DNA of 64,000 nt, taken from Rubripirellula reticaptiva (GTDB lineage Bacteria > Planctomycetota > Planctomycetia > Pirellulales > Pirellulaceae). The stretch spans positions 746,074 to 810,073 of the forward strand of contig NZ_SJPX01000006.1 in the NCBI RefSeq assembly GCF_007860175.1, read 5' to 3'. Positions 1 through 9,412 of the stretch are shown here, one piece after another. Position 1 is the stretch's first letter. Each line of letters opens with the position of its first letter. A program made the translations under genes and the position numbers. Under the pieces are notes generated by a model. It ran no database searches. It had not been told where the DNA came from and saw only the letters and a list, made by a program, of their open reading frames with translations.

Positions 1-152
1 CATCGGAAAAGTACGAGTTGCTTGCCGCCAATGAACTCGATCAGCAAGCTTGGAGCACCCCAGCACTGGCTGACGGCCGCATCTATTTGCGGACGATCGA
101 TCATCTTTACTGCATCGAAAATCAGTCGCCCGTCGATCAATCTGCGAAGTAA
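1..152 (+). CDS. PQQ-like beta-propeller protein, C-terminal end (partial)
   Basis: An open frame enters from the left edge (first full codon at base 3) and stops at TAA 150-152. The 49 visible residues include WSTPALADGRIYLRT followed by LYCI, the usual last blade of a PQQ-type (WD40-like) outer-membrane or periplasmic beta-propeller: a 'TPALADGRIYLRT..HLYCI' strand pair. Planctomycetes carry many such secreted propeller proteins. Only the tail is visible, so the substrate or role cannot be judged. Another propeller protein of this class is at 58546-60213. Confidence 0.65.
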   Translation, partial: SEKYELLAANELDQQAWSTPALADGRIYLRTIDHLYCIENQSPVDQSAK

Positions 153-399
153 ACTTTTGATTGATCCTTTCACGCGAAGAGATGAAATTCGCGATGAAAC
201 ACGGTCGGTGTGCAACGAACTTCTTCAACCAAAGTATATTTGGTTGAGTCTTTCTTTAATCTGACTCCCCTCTATCACAACCACGTTTGTAGAAAGAGCT
301 GAGGGGAAGAGACAATCAGGTTTGTTTGTTTCGGAAGTCGGTTTGGATTTGGATGATTCTTTGAGAACAACTCGACGCGCTAACCCGAGAGAGACACCG

Positions 400-1920
400 A
401 TGAACCCAGTCATGCTTCTGCTGATTGCCTTGACGCCAATGATAGCAACTGCCGCGGATTTCCAGCCGGATGAAACCCTCATCTACAAAAAAGTTGCGAA
501 CCAAACCAAGGAAGGTACCGTTGAGCTGAAGTTGCACATGTACACGCCTGAGGGAATTAAGGCGTCTGACAAACGACCAGCGATTGTTTTCTTCTTTGGC
601 GGTGGTTGGAGCGGTGGAGATCCAAAACAGTTCTACCAGCAAGCGGATTTCTTTGCAGAGAGAGGAATGGTTGCGTTTTCGGCTGATTATCGAGTCAGCG
701 GACGAAACAAAACGACGCCGTTTGAATGTGTGATGGACGGGAAGTCGGCAATCCGCTGGGTGCGAGAGCATGCTGCCGAGCTCGGTGTCGATCCCGACCG
801 AATTGTGGCGTCCGGCGGCTCGGCGGGCGGCCATGTAGCGGCTTGCACAGGAATAGTTAAGGGCTGCGAAGAGGCCGGAGAAAACTTAGCGGTTAGCTCG
901 TCACCCAACGCGATGATTCTGTTCAACCCGGTCTTGGATACCACAGAGAAGGGTTATGGCGCGAACCGTTTCAATTCGCAGCAGCAGACCGACTTGTCCC
1001 CGTGTCATCTCACGCGTCCCGGCTTGGTCCCCACGTTGCTGTTGCACGGCACCGCGGACACAACGGTGCCATTTGAAAATGCCGAGCGGTTCAACAAACT
1101 GATGACCGAGGCCGGCAACGAATGCACGTTGGTGCCCTTCGAAGGTGCGAAGCACGGTTTTTTCAACTCCGTCTTCTTCCGCGCCAACACCAAAGATCTC
1201 GCGTTTTACAGCAAGGGGATTGACGCGAGCGTGGCATTCCTAACCAAACTCGGCTATCTGCCAATCAAAACTTCAACGGTCGCTTGCGTTGGCGATAGCA
1301 TCACTGCGGGCCCTTATCCTTCGTTGCTTCAAGCCGCCTTGGGCGACGAATGGTTGATCGTCAATTGCGGCAAGGGAGCCGCGACAGTGATCGACGGTAC
1401 CCTTCGGCCTTACCATACGCTGCCCGAATATCAAAAAGCCCTGAACGCAAATCCCGATGTTGTCATCATCATGCTTGGCACCAATGACGCGAACCCGAAG
1501 TGGTGGGATGATCAAGATCGCAAAACGTCATTCGACGGATCGCCTGGGGCAGAGTTTCGAATGCGGTACGTATCCTTGATCGAATCGTTTGAACAGCTTC
1601 CTAAATCGCCTCGAATTCTTCTTGCGACACCTATGCCGATCTTCCCTGGAAAGGAATCTCGGGATCAGATGCAAGAGGAACGGGTGGGCCGCCGAGCGCA
1701 CCTGATCAATGATGTGATTCCGCAGATTCGACAGATCGCTGCTGAACGCAATTTGCTGCTGGTCGACCTTCATCAGCGGATGAGTGCTCAAAAAGAAAAC
1801 TGTGTTGATGGTGTACATTACAACCAAGCTGGATATCAAGCGATCGCCGATTCCATGAAGGTGGCGATACTGTATGCAAATCTTCCGGTTAATGAGTTGG
1901 AGTCCCAGCCAAACCCATGA
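400..1920 (+). CDS. Secreted two-domain esterase: alpha/beta hydrolase fused to SGNH/GDSL hydrolase
   Basis: I chose ATG 400 rather than the upstream in-frame start at 322 because it begins a clean signal peptide (MNPVMLLLIALTPMIATA). Residues ~25-285 are an alpha/beta hydrolase of the acetyl-esterase (BD-FAE/Aes) type: oxyanion segment FFFGGGW (residue 64 on), nucleophile elbow GGSAGG (Ser141), Asp220 in HGTAD, His252 in AKHGFF. Residues ~292-490 are an SGNH hydrolase: GDSITAG (Ser300), NCGKGA, GTND (Asn362) and DGVHYN (Asp470/His473). Both catalytic sets look complete, so the protein should be a periplasmic or secreted double esterase. The position before sulfatases and a GH43-like protein suggests removal of acetyl groups from a polysaccharide (inference). 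The first residue of the usual HGGGW motif is Phe here. Confidence 0.85.
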   Translation: MNPVMLLLIALTPMIATAADFQPDETLIYKKVANQTKEGTVELKLHMYTPEGIKASDKRPAIVFFFGGGWSGGDPKQFYQQADFFAERGMVAFSADYRVSGRNKTTPFECVMDGKSAIRWVREHAAELGVDPDRIVASGGSAGGHVAACTGIVKGCEEAGENLAVSSSPNAMILFNPVLDTTEKGYGANRFNSQQQTDLSPCHLTRPGLVPTLLLHGTADTTVPFENAERFNKLMTEAGNECTLVPFEGAKHGFFNSVFFRANTKDLAFYSKGIDASVAFLTKLGYLPIKTSTVACVGDSITAGPYPSLLQAALGDEWLIVNCGKGAATVIDGTLRPYHTLPEYQKALNANPDVVIIMLGTNDANPKWWDDQDRKTSFDGSPGAEFRMRYVSLIESFEQLPKSPRILLATPMPIFPGKESRDQMQEERVGRRAHLINDVIPQIRQIAAERNLLLVDLHQRMSAQKENCVDGVHYNQAGYQAIADSMKVAILYANLPVNELESQPNP

Positions 1921-1996
1921 CGAACGCAAATAGATCGCAGCACACTAATGCGTTACTGATGTAGCTTAGCAACCCGGTCGGCAACGGCGATTGGGA

Positions 1997-3850
1997 CTAT
2001 TTCGTCCGGAAAGTTAGCGTGTTGAACGACCACACCTTGCCTTCGTCATTTGTGATTAGAACGCGGCAATAATACGTGGTCTTGGGTTTTAAGTTGGTCA
2101 GTGCCACCGAGTTGTTGCCGTTGTTAATCGGATGGATAGACACGCTTTGTTGCCAAGACCTTTCATCGCCTTGTGTTGACTTGCTTACCGCGGAATTGCG
2201 TTCAGTCCCATGCAGCTTGCGTTTTGCAAAGGTCAAGCAGTCCGTTTCGCTATAGTAGATTTCGGCGCGAGCGTTGACGCCCGCTCGTTGCACACCGATG
2301 TTAATCAGTGCCGTCGATTGCAAAACTTCGACGGCCTTCGACTCGCCCAAATCAGCAGGCAATTGGACGAGTTGCTGAGTGGCTACAGCGGACAAAAATT
2401 CGGGTAGCGGTGATTCGCGATCGAGTTTGCGAGGAGTTTCAAATTCATAGTAGCGCATGCCTCCGGTGGCCATCGCAAACTCGCCATCACTAGTCGTCTG
2501 CCAAAACTTATTGGCCGGACCTTTCGATTTGCACTCAAATGTATCCATCGCATGCCACTGCTTGTCGTCCCCGAAATGCCAGCCTCGCCGGCGTACTTCA
2601 CGCACCAAGTCACCAGAACGCTGAATGTGTGGCGGACCGGGAACTTCACAAAACGAACCAGGAGCCAGATGCTGTTTGGGTTTTCCACCGTGCCATTTGC
2701 GACCAACCGCATACAGTTTCCACCGATGGTTTGGACGATCCCAGAAATGCCCATGATAAGTGTCGTAGACACCATCAGTCACGACTCGCAGTGCCTGGAC
2801 TACGACTTCGGGGCGATCGACCATCGGCGTCCATCCTCGCAACTTCACACCAGATCCTTCGTGCCCGAACCCGCTGAACTCAGCCTCGGGTGACCCGGCA
2901 GCCAACAGATGCGGCATCTGATGAAGTGGCGGTACGCTACCGCGTGAACGAGCTGCCCACATCGAAAAGTTTAAGTTACCGTTGCTGCGACGATTAGCGT
3001 CGAATGAAGTCCCGAAGTACCCGAACGGTGTCGTGATTGGCGAGTAGCTGCTGAAGTCACACAGGCTGCGTGTGGCCATCACCCAGACGCGACTTTGCTT
3101 GATAGTCGAGCAATAGTAGCCTCCATGAACGGCCGCAGGACGCCAGCGAGCACGCAGCAATTGCGCGTCGTTGATTGCTGGCCCGTGGACATCGATCGTA
3201 TGCAATTCGCCCACACCCGACTTAGGATCCGCAATCTGGGTCGCCTTGAATTCGATCGTATGTTCACCCGGTTCAGCGACCTCGAAGACGAGATCCCAAG
3301 GCTGCGGCTGAGCAAGTTTAGATTCCACCGTTCTTACCGTTCGCGATTGCCCGGCAAAGGAAACTTTGATTTCCGACCCGGCCGACGCGTTGGCAACTTG
3401 CATGTTGACATCCAGCCGAACCTTCCCCGGTTGCGATATCCAAACATGCCAGCGAATTGTTCCATCGGTTCGTTTCCAGTGGCGCAGGAATGCAAAGTTT
3501 GGCTGAATCAAATCTTCATCACCGACTTTTGGAAGCGACGATTCGCCATCTGCGCGACAGACACCATGGTCAAAGAATCCATTGCTTGCAGTCAGAATCA
3601 ACTTGCCTTGCTTAGCCGGTTGACCGTTCAAAAAGTACTCGCGGCCCGAATCATCGACACCAGCGGCGAAGAGCGTGGGAGCCGATTCAAGTTGCCCCAT
3701 GCCTTGGGGAACGACGTCGGACGCAGTCGCCCCCGGCTCTTGAGCCGTGACCGTCGCACAGGTAAACGCCCACACAAGCGAGACCATCGCACTGCAAAAA
3801 AAACTGTATTGCGTTTGCAGCGACCGTTTGTCGTACGTGAAACGACTCAT
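1997..3850 (-). CDS. Secreted DUF3472-like protein with C-terminal fibronectin III-like domain
   Basis: The frame is open further upstream (to 3928); ATG 3850 (or ATG 3871) places the hydrophobic export segment AMVSLVWAFTCATVTA near the N-terminus. After a short linker, residues ~100-240 form a beta-rich, carbohydrate-binding-like region (LRHWKRTDGTIRWHVWIS...). Residues ~240-480 contain YFGTSFD and NFSMWA patterns like those of DUF3472. The last ~90 residues (INIGVQRAGV..., TTYYCRVLITNDEGKVWS) resemble an Fn3 domain. No catalytic residues can be named. It is divergent from the sulfatase at 3982, and its neighbours suggest a role in polysaccharide binding or breakdown. The DUF3472 assignment is from memory of the family pattern and moderately sure. 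Confidence 0.7.
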   Translation of the reverse strand: MSRFTYDKRSLQTQYSFFCSAMVSLVWAFTCATVTAQEPGATASDVVPQGMGQLESAPTLFAAGVDDSGREYFLNGQPAKQGKLILTASNGFFDHGVCRADGESSLPKVGDEDLIQPNFAFLRHWKRTDGTIRWHVWISQPGKVRLDVNMQVANASAGSEIKVSFAGQSRTVRTVESKLAQPQPWDLVFEVAEPGEHTIEFKATQIADPKSGVGELHTIDVHGPAINDAQLLRARWRPAAVHGGYYCSTIKQSRVWVMATRSLCDFSSYSPITTPFGYFGTSFDANRRSNGNLNFSMWAARSRGSVPPLHQMPHLLAAGSPEAEFSGFGHEGSGVKLRGWTPMVDRPEVVVQALRVVTDGVYDTYHGHFWDRPNHRWKLYAVGRKWHGGKPKQHLAPGSFCEVPGPPHIQRSGDLVREVRRRGWHFGDDKQWHAMDTFECKSKGPANKFWQTTSDGEFAMATGGMRYYEFETPRKLDRESPLPEFLSAVATQQLVQLPADLGESKAVEVLQSTALINIGVQRAGVNARAEIYYSETDCLTFAKRKLHGTERNSAVSKSTQGDERSWQQSVSIHPINNGNNSVALTNLKPKTTYYCRVLITNDEGKVWSFNTLTFRTK

Positions 3851-3981
3851 GTTGTTTTTTGTTGGGCGCATGATGGTGTGCGATAGTCGTAGAATGGGAC
3901 AAAGACTCAAACATAGCGTTTCAAGCATAGCCTAACCGCCTCGTCCGTCGTGACAGCCGGCAATCTCTAGGGACACATCCA

Positions 3982-5370
3982 TTGAACCGATTACTAGCCG
4001 TGATTCTGTTGCTTGCGGGACTCACAATGCCGGCCGAAAGCGCCAAGCCAAACTTTATCGTCATCTTCACGGACGACCAGGGCTACGCGGACCTCGGTTG
4101 TTTCGGAGGTAAGCACGTCAGCACACCTCGCATCGATCAGATGGCGGCGGAAGGGATCAAGCTGACCAGTTTCTATGTAGCGGCTCCTGTTTGCACGCCT
4201 TCGCGAGCCGCGTTGATGACGGGCTGTTATCCGAAACGCATTGACATGGCGACGGGTTCCAATTTCGGTGTGTTGCTGGCGGGTGACACGAAGGGCCTCA
4301 ACCCCGACGAGATCACGATCGCCGAAGTCCTGAAATCGGCGGGCTACAAAACGGGGATGTTTGGCAAATGGCATCTTGGTGATCAGCCCGACTTTCTGCC
4401 CACGCGACAAGGATTCGACGAGTACTTTGGCATCCCTTACAGCCACGACATTCACCCATTTCATCCGGCTCAGCAGAGACACAATTTCCCAGCGCTGCCG
4501 TTGCTCGAAGGCGACGACGTGATCGAGATGGATCCGGATGCGAACCTACTGACCCGCCGCGTGACGGAGCGTGCCGTGAGTTTCATCAAAGACAACAAGA
4601 ACCAGCCGTTCTTCTTGTACGTGCCGCATCCGATTCCTCATCGTCCTCTGTATGCTTCCGAGCCGTTCATGCAAGACGTATCCCCAGCGATCAAAGCGAA
4701 GCTCGCTAATGAATCCGAAGGCATCGTCGACTACAAGACTCGCGACAAACTGTTTCGCCAAGCAATTAGCGAAATTGATTGGTCGGTAGGGCAAATTCTG
4801 GACACGCTGAATTCCGAAGGCATCGACGACAATACTCTGGTCATTTTCACCTCGGACAACGGCCCGGCGGTCGGAAAAGCAAACCCACTGAGAGGAAAAA
4901 AGGGACAGACGTATGAGGGTGGCATGCGAGAAGCTACCGTGATCCGCTGGCCCGGAAAACTTGCCGCCGGCATGGTCAACGATCAATTGATGACCACGAT
5001 GGACTTGTTACCGACGTTCGCAAAATTAGCCGGCGCAGAAGTGCCAGGCGATCGCATCATCGACGGCAAGGATATATGGCCTGTGCTTTCCGGTAACGAA
5101 GAGACGCCACACGAAGCGTTCTTCTATCACAAAGGCAATCAGCTAGCGGCAGTGCGCTGCGGCGAATGGAAGCTGCACGCAAACCCAGATGGCAAGCCAA
5201 CTGAACTGTATAACTTGACCATGGACATCGGCGAAAAGACGAACGTCCTGAAAGAAAATCCAAAGATTGCTCGGCGACTGAAGCGCCACCTCGACGCATT
5301 CGCAACGGAGATTGGACAAAACAGTCGTCCGGCGGCGTTTGTGGATAATCCGAAGCCGCTGTCGAAATAG
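3982..5370 (+). CDS. Secreted sulfatase (S1 family, formylglycine type)
   Basis: Begins at TTG 3982, directly followed by a signal peptide (MNRLLAVILLLAGLTMPAES). Hydrolyses sulfate esters, probably on a polysaccharide in the periplasm or outside the cell. Metal-binding Asp31/Asp32 lie in FTDDQGYADLG. The formylglycine motif is CTPSR with Cys71, the canonical C-x-P-S-R that a formylglycine-generating enzyme or anSME would modify. GKWHLG and SDNGP supply the other metal and sulfate ligands. Length 462 aa is normal for short S1 sulfatases. A second sulfatase starts 42 bp downstream on the same strand and they are probably co-transcribed. The exact substrate cannot be read from sequence. Confidence 0.93.
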   Translation: MNRLLAVILLLAGLTMPAESAKPNFIVIFTDDQGYADLGCFGGKHVSTPRIDQMAAEGIKLTSFYVAAPVCTPSRAALMTGCYPKRIDMATGSNFGVLLAGDTKGLNPDEITIAEVLKSAGYKTGMFGKWHLGDQPDFLPTRQGFDEYFGIPYSHDIHPFHPAQQRHNFPALPLLEGDDVIEMDPDANLLTRRVTERAVSFIKDNKNQPFFLYVPHPIPHRPLYASEPFMQDVSPAIKAKLANESEGIVDYKTRDKLFRQAISEIDWSVGQILDTLNSEGIDDNTLVIFTSDNGPAVGKANPLRGKKGQTYEGGMREATVIRWPGKLAAGMVNDQLMTTMDLLPTFAKLAGAEVPGDRIIDGKDIWPVLSGNEETPHEAFFYHKGNQLAAVRCGEWKLHANPDGKPTELYNLTMDIGEKTNVLKENPKIARRLKRHLDAFATEIGQNSRPAAFVDNPKPLSK

Positions 5371-5412
5371 GGTAGCCTCAATCAAGCAATCAACACAAAC
5401 CTAAGCACAACC

Positions 5413-6987
5413 ATGAAACCATTCGTACTTGTCCTGACCACACTCTTCGTCATGTCAGGACTGATCGCTGCTGAACCTTCGCGCCCCAATGTTGTCCTGA
5501 TCTTTGCGGACGATCTGGGTTACGGCGATCTTGGTTGCTATGGTGCGACGAAGGTGAAGACACCAAACATTGACCGGCTTGCCAAAGAAGGCCGGCGGTT
5601 TACGGACGCCCATTCCGCTTCGGCCGTTTGCACCCCATCACGTTACGGTTTGCTGACCGGCGAGTACCCATCGCGCAAGAACATTTGGGGACCGTGCAGT
5701 CACACTCAACCGTTGCTAATCGACACCAGCAAGCTGACCCTTAGCAAGCTTTTCAAAGACAAAGGTTACTCCACCGCGATCGTGGGCAAATGGCACTTGG
5801 GCTTCGGATCGGGCCAGACCGACTGGGACAAGCCACTGCGTCCAGGGCCACTTGAACTGGGGTTCGACTACTACTTTGGCGTCCCCAAAGTGAACAGCGG
5901 CTTTCCCTATGTGTACGTTGAAAACGATCGCATCGTCGGCTGGGATCCCGCGGATCCGTTGGTATATGGCAAACCGCCATTTTCAAAGACACCGACGTTC
6001 CCGCATGAAGCCGGAAACAAAACACCCAACCGTTTCTCGGGTGCTAAGAAGGCGCATGAAATCTACGACGACGAGCGAACAGCAACGCTGCTTGTCGAAA
6101 AGAGTGTGAAATGGATCGAAGAGAACAAAGACGATCCGTTCTTTCTGTATTTGCCGACCACCAACATTCACCATCCCTTCTCTCCGGCACCACGGTTCAA
6201 AGGGACCAGTGAATGCGGACTCTACGGCGACTTCATTCACGAACTGGACTGGATGGTTGGCGAGGTCATGAACTGCCTAGACAACAATGGCTTGACGGAC
6301 AACACGCTTGTGATTTTCACCAGTGACAATGGTGGCATGTTCAATACGGGCGGACAAAATGCGTTTAAGGATGGACATCGTCAAAACGGCGATCTGTTGG
6401 GCTTCAAATTTGGGATTTGGGAAGGCGGGCACCGAATACCGCTGATCGCCAAGTGGCCAGGCAAAATTAAAGAATCCACAACATCGGATCAGTTGATCTG
6501 CAGTATCGACATGCTGGCTTCCTTCGCTGCGCTGACTGAACAGACGATTGAAAAGGAACAGCTGGCGGACAGTGTTAACATGCTTCCTGCACTGCTGGGT
6601 GAACCGACATCACCGCTGCGTGACCACGTCGTCCTGTCACCTTTCAAACCCACTCACCTTGCAGTTCGCAAAGGCAAGTGGATGTACATTGACGCGAAAG
6701 ACTCGGGTGGGTTTGGCAACTCGAAGCCAGGGGCTCACACGTTTTCGGGTGCTGCCGCTGCGGCCCTCGTCGGCAACGTGAACAGCGATTTCACCGCCAA
6801 GGGAAAGATCCGTAAAGATGCTCCGCCTGGGCAGCTCTATGATCTCGATGCTGATGTGCTGCAAACGACGAATGTCTACCGCCAACACCCGGACCTGGTC
6901 GCAAAGATGAAAGCGATGCTGAAGTCGTACACACCAAAACCAGCTGTGAAGGCTCGCCGTCGACGCGCACAAGACCAATCTCAATGA
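5413..6987 (+). CDS. Secreted sulfatase (arylsulfatase A-like, S1 family)
   Basis: ATG 5413 starts a signal peptide (MKPFVLVLTTLFVMSGLIAA). The sulfatase core shows FADDLGYGDLGCYG (metal Asp33/34), formylglycine motif CTPSR (Cys73), GKWHLG, and SDNGG. At 524 aa it is longer than its neighbour because of insertions before and after GKWHLG (GFGSGQTDWDKPLRPG) and near the C-terminus, typical of the arylsulfatase A-like subgroup. The C-terminus is basic (KARRRRAQDQSQ). It follows the 3982 sulfatase by 42 bp and is likely in the same operon. Its stop overlaps the end of a decayed gene on the other strand (6981-7438). Confidence 0.93.
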   Translation: MKPFVLVLTTLFVMSGLIAAEPSRPNVVLIFADDLGYGDLGCYGATKVKTPNIDRLAKEGRRFTDAHSASAVCTPSRYGLLTGEYPSRKNIWGPCSHTQPLLIDTSKLTLSKLFKDKGYSTAIVGKWHLGFGSGQTDWDKPLRPGPLELGFDYYFGVPKVNSGFPYVYVENDRIVGWDPADPLVYGKPPFSKTPTFPHEAGNKTPNRFSGAKKAHEIYDDERTATLLVEKSVKWIEENKDDPFFLYLPTTNIHHPFSPAPRFKGTSECGLYGDFIHELDWMVGEVMNCLDNNGLTDNTLVIFTSDNGGMFNTGGQNAFKDGHRQNGDLLGFKFGIWEGGHRIPLIAKWPGKIKESTTSDQLICSIDMLASFAALTEQTIEKEQLADSVNMLPALLGEPTSPLRDHVVLSPFKPTHLAVRKGKWMYIDAKDSGGFGNSKPGAHTFSGAAAAALVGNVNSDFTAKGKIRKDAPPGQLYDLDADVLQTTNVYRQHPDLVAKMKAMLKSYTPKPAVKARRRRAQDQSQ

Positions 6988-7438
6988 AACCAGCCAGCGA
7001 ACCATCGCTGTTGACGCACAGCGATTTCACAGAACGAGAGATAGATCGCCATCCGCTTGGCGTCGGTCGCCGACGCACGCTCGAGCCACTGAATCCCCTC
7101 TTGTTGGCGTCCCAATGCGAAGAACAAATCAGCCATCACAACGTCGACATCGGAAACATCCGGATGCGATGCAAGAGGCTTCAAATGATCCAGCGCCGCA
7201 GCAACGTCACCTGCGGCGAGTGACTGTTTTGCTGGTTGCAGAACTTCGTCTAAATCCGAATCGGGCTTATCCGGAATCGCCGCAAGCGACTCGCCAGCTT
7301 CGATTTGCGAAACGACTTCGCAGCGACCGGAATGACTGCACAGCAACTTCTCATCAGCACCACAACAAGCGATGTGGCTCGCAGAAAAACCGAGGCTTTG
7401 AGACCGCTGTACCCTGCCAGACTCATGTACTGACCCAT
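6981..7438 (-). pseudogene. Remnant of a secreted TPR-type protein
   Basis: On the minus strand a TPR-like reading (AAALDHLKPLASHPDVS, ADLFFALGRQQEGIQWL, RMAIYLSFCEIAVRQQRWF) runs from ~7350 to 6981 and then stops abruptly inside what should be a continuing repeat. A plausible signal-peptide start (SVFLRATSLVVVLM) occurs upstream in another frame (7438-7250), so a frameshift near 7340-7370 separates N-terminus from body. The alternative frame across the break reads IACCGADEKLLCSHSG. Together this looks like a truncated, frameshifted gene whose 3' part was lost when the sulfatase region was assembled. It could instead be a short functional gene with a rare start codon; I consider that less likely. 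Confidence 0.45.
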
Positions 7439-7852
7439 CGCTCGTTAGCTGGACAACGCCACGTTTTCGCGGAAACGTCGAAGAAAAGAGGCATGTAAAT
7501 GAGTGCGTTACTGGTCAGCTTGCGTCTGTCAAAAAACTGAAAACGCTCGTTGATTCCGAAACAACCGGATATTCCCCAATCGCTTGGGACGATCACCATG
7601 AACCGGCACGCCGCCATCTTGCCCTGAAAAGCTTTCCGATCCCCATGATCGTGCGCCGTCTTGCCAGAACGCTGTGCCAAGCGGCCAAGCACTCAGGTAA
7701 ACTACTGCCTTTCAAACGACTGCCGTTTTTGATCGATGCGCCGGTGTGGCAAAGCACTTAAATCACCCAACAAAGCATCCATCGACAGCAAACCCGTTTT
7801 GAACTCCGAAGACGGGTCGCCAAAGTTCTCAATTTCCAGATGGAAACCATCG
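7439..7852. other. Gene-poor spacer upstream of the third sulfatase
   Basis: About 410 bp without a convincing gene. The open frames here (for example 7423-7692 minus, 89 codons) have no recognisable domain, signal peptide or ribosome site. The third sulfatase frame is open from 7736, but residues before Met at 7853 do not look like part of a secreted enzyme, so the region probably holds only the promoter of that gene and debris of the decayed TPR gene. Confidence 0.4.
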
Positions 7853-9262
7853 ATGCGAACACGATTCACGCTGATGCTACTGTTCTTCATTCCGCAAGCC
7901 GTTTTGTGGTCAGCGGAACCAACGAAACCCAACTTCGTCGTGATCTTTGCCGACGATCTCGGGTACGGTGACATCGGCTGTTACGAGTCGACGGGCGTGT
8001 CGACTCCGCATCTAGACGCGTTGGCCAAGGACGGTTTCCGTAGCACTGACTTTTTTGTTCCAGCGAATGTCTGCAGTCCCTCGCGCGCGGCCTTACTGAC
8101 CGGTCGCTACCCGATGCGATGCGGGTTGCCAGTCGCACGCAACGAAGCGTTTGAAAAATATCAGAACTACGGTTTGGCGTCTGACGAACAGACGATACCT
8201 GAATTGCTTGAACCGGCCGGCTATCACTCGTTGATGGTTGGCAAGTGGCACCTCGGCATGGAAGTCAAAGGTTCCCACCCACTCGACGCGGGTTTCGATG
8301 AACATCTTGGTATTCCAAGCAACTATTCGAAGGGTCGCGGCCCGAATCACAACACTTTGTACCGAGGCAAACAAATCGAACAGAAGAACGTCGCTTGCGA
8401 AGAGTTGACGAAACGGTACACCGACGAAGTCGTCGCGTTCATCGAGCGGCAAGAGGACGCTCCGTTCTTCATCTACGTTTCCCATCACATCGTGCACACT
8501 CCCTTGCGTCCCAGCAAAGATTTCGTCGGCACAACCAAGAAAGGCAAGTACGGCGACTTCATCGCAGAACTCGATCACAGCACAGGTCGGATCATGAAAG
8601 CGATCCGCGACTCTGGCGTTGATGACAACACGATCGTGGTCTTCACCTCCGACAACGGACCGATCGCACCTGGATCCGCGGGCACGCTCAACGGCGGGAA
8701 GTATTGCACCATGGAAGGCGGACACCGCGTTCCCGGAATCTTCCGTTGGCCTGGTCAGATTCCACCTGGGCAAGTTTCAAACACCACACTGACCAGCATG
8801 GATTTGTTACCGACCTTCTGTGAACTTGCGGGTGTCGAAACACCCACCGATCGCAAATTCGACGGCCAGAACATCCTTTCGATTCTGCAAGGCAAGACGA
8901 CTGCCACACCGCATGAATTTCTGTACTACTACAACGGCACGAACTTGCAGGCTGTGCGGCAAGGCGATTGGAAACTGCATCTGCCCCGAACCGGCGCGGA
9001 CCAACCATTTTGGTCAAAGCCAAACAAAGCAAACAAAGCAAACAAAGCAAACAAGAAAAAGGGATTCGTGACACTCGACAACCCGCTGCTATTCAATTTG
9101 CAGAACGACCTTGGCGAGCAAACCAACGTCGCAGCCCAAAATCCCGATGTGGTTGCTCGCTTGCAAACGCAGGCTGATGCGATCCGTGCCGAACTAGGCG
9201 ATGTGCGAGTCACCGGCAACGATCAGCACGCGATCAATCTAGTCGAACCGCAGGAACGCTAA
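7853..9262 (+). CDS. Secreted sulfatase (S1 family, formylglycine type)
   Basis: ATG 7853 was chosen over the upstream in-frame start at 7736 because it starts a signal peptide (MRTRFTLMLLFFIPQAVLWS). Residues of the sulfatase core are visible: FADDLGYGDIGCYE (metal Asp34/35), formylglycine motif CSPSR (Cys74), GKWHLG, HHIVHTPL and SDNGP. 469 aa. An oddity is a run of Lys-Ala-Asn repeats near residue 390-402, encoded by a 9-bp tandem repeat at 9022-9054; it lies in a surface loop just before the usual 'LFNLQNDLGEQTNV' C-terminal motif, so the fold should tolerate it. Probably acts with the sulfatases at 3982 and 5413 on one sulfated glycan. Confidence 0.93.
   Translation: MRTRFTLMLLFFIPQAVLWSAEPTKPNFVVIFADDLGYGDIGCYESTGVSTPHLDALAKDGFRSTDFFVPANVCSPSRAALLTGRYPMRCGLPVARNEAFEKYQNYGLASDEQTIPELLEPAGYHSLMVGKWHLGMEVKGSHPLDAGFDEHLGIPSNYSKGRGPNHNTLYRGKQIEQKNVACEELTKRYTDEVVAFIERQEDAPFFIYVSHHIVHTPLRPSKDFVGTTKKGKYGDFIAELDHSTGRIMKAIRDSGVDDNTIVVFTSDNGPIAPGSAGTLNGGKYCTMEGGHRVPGIFRWPGQIPPGQVSNTTLTSMDLLPTFCELAGVETPTDRKFDGQNILSILQGKTTATPHEFLYYYNGTNLQAVRQGDWKLHLPRTGADQPFWSKPNKANKANKANKKKGFVTLDNPLLFNLQNDLGEQTNVAAQNPDVVARLQTQADAIRAELGDVRVTGNDQHAINLVEPQER
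9022..9054 (+). repeat. In-frame 9-bp tandem repeat (Lys-Ala-Asn)
   Basis: The unit AAACAAAGC occurs three times in a row (9022-9048) followed by a partial copy. It encodes repeating Asn-Lys-Ala inside the sulfatase at 7853-9262. Such a unit can gain or lose copies by slippage without breaking the frame. Confidence 0.85.
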
Positions 9263-9412
9263 TCGTTGCACCGAACCATTTGCCACAGTGAGCGACCGAC
9301 GATGCACGTGTTCAATTATCCGAAATCGTCACGAACCACTGCTGCGTACAGTTACTGAGCTAAGATTGCAACCTTACGCCATGACCTTCCCAATGTCGAG
9401 AAATGAATCAGC

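Noticed and set aside
3095-3886. A 263-codon plus-strand open frame
   Set aside because: Antisense to the DUF3472-like gene, whose own frame has a signal peptide and domain patterns.
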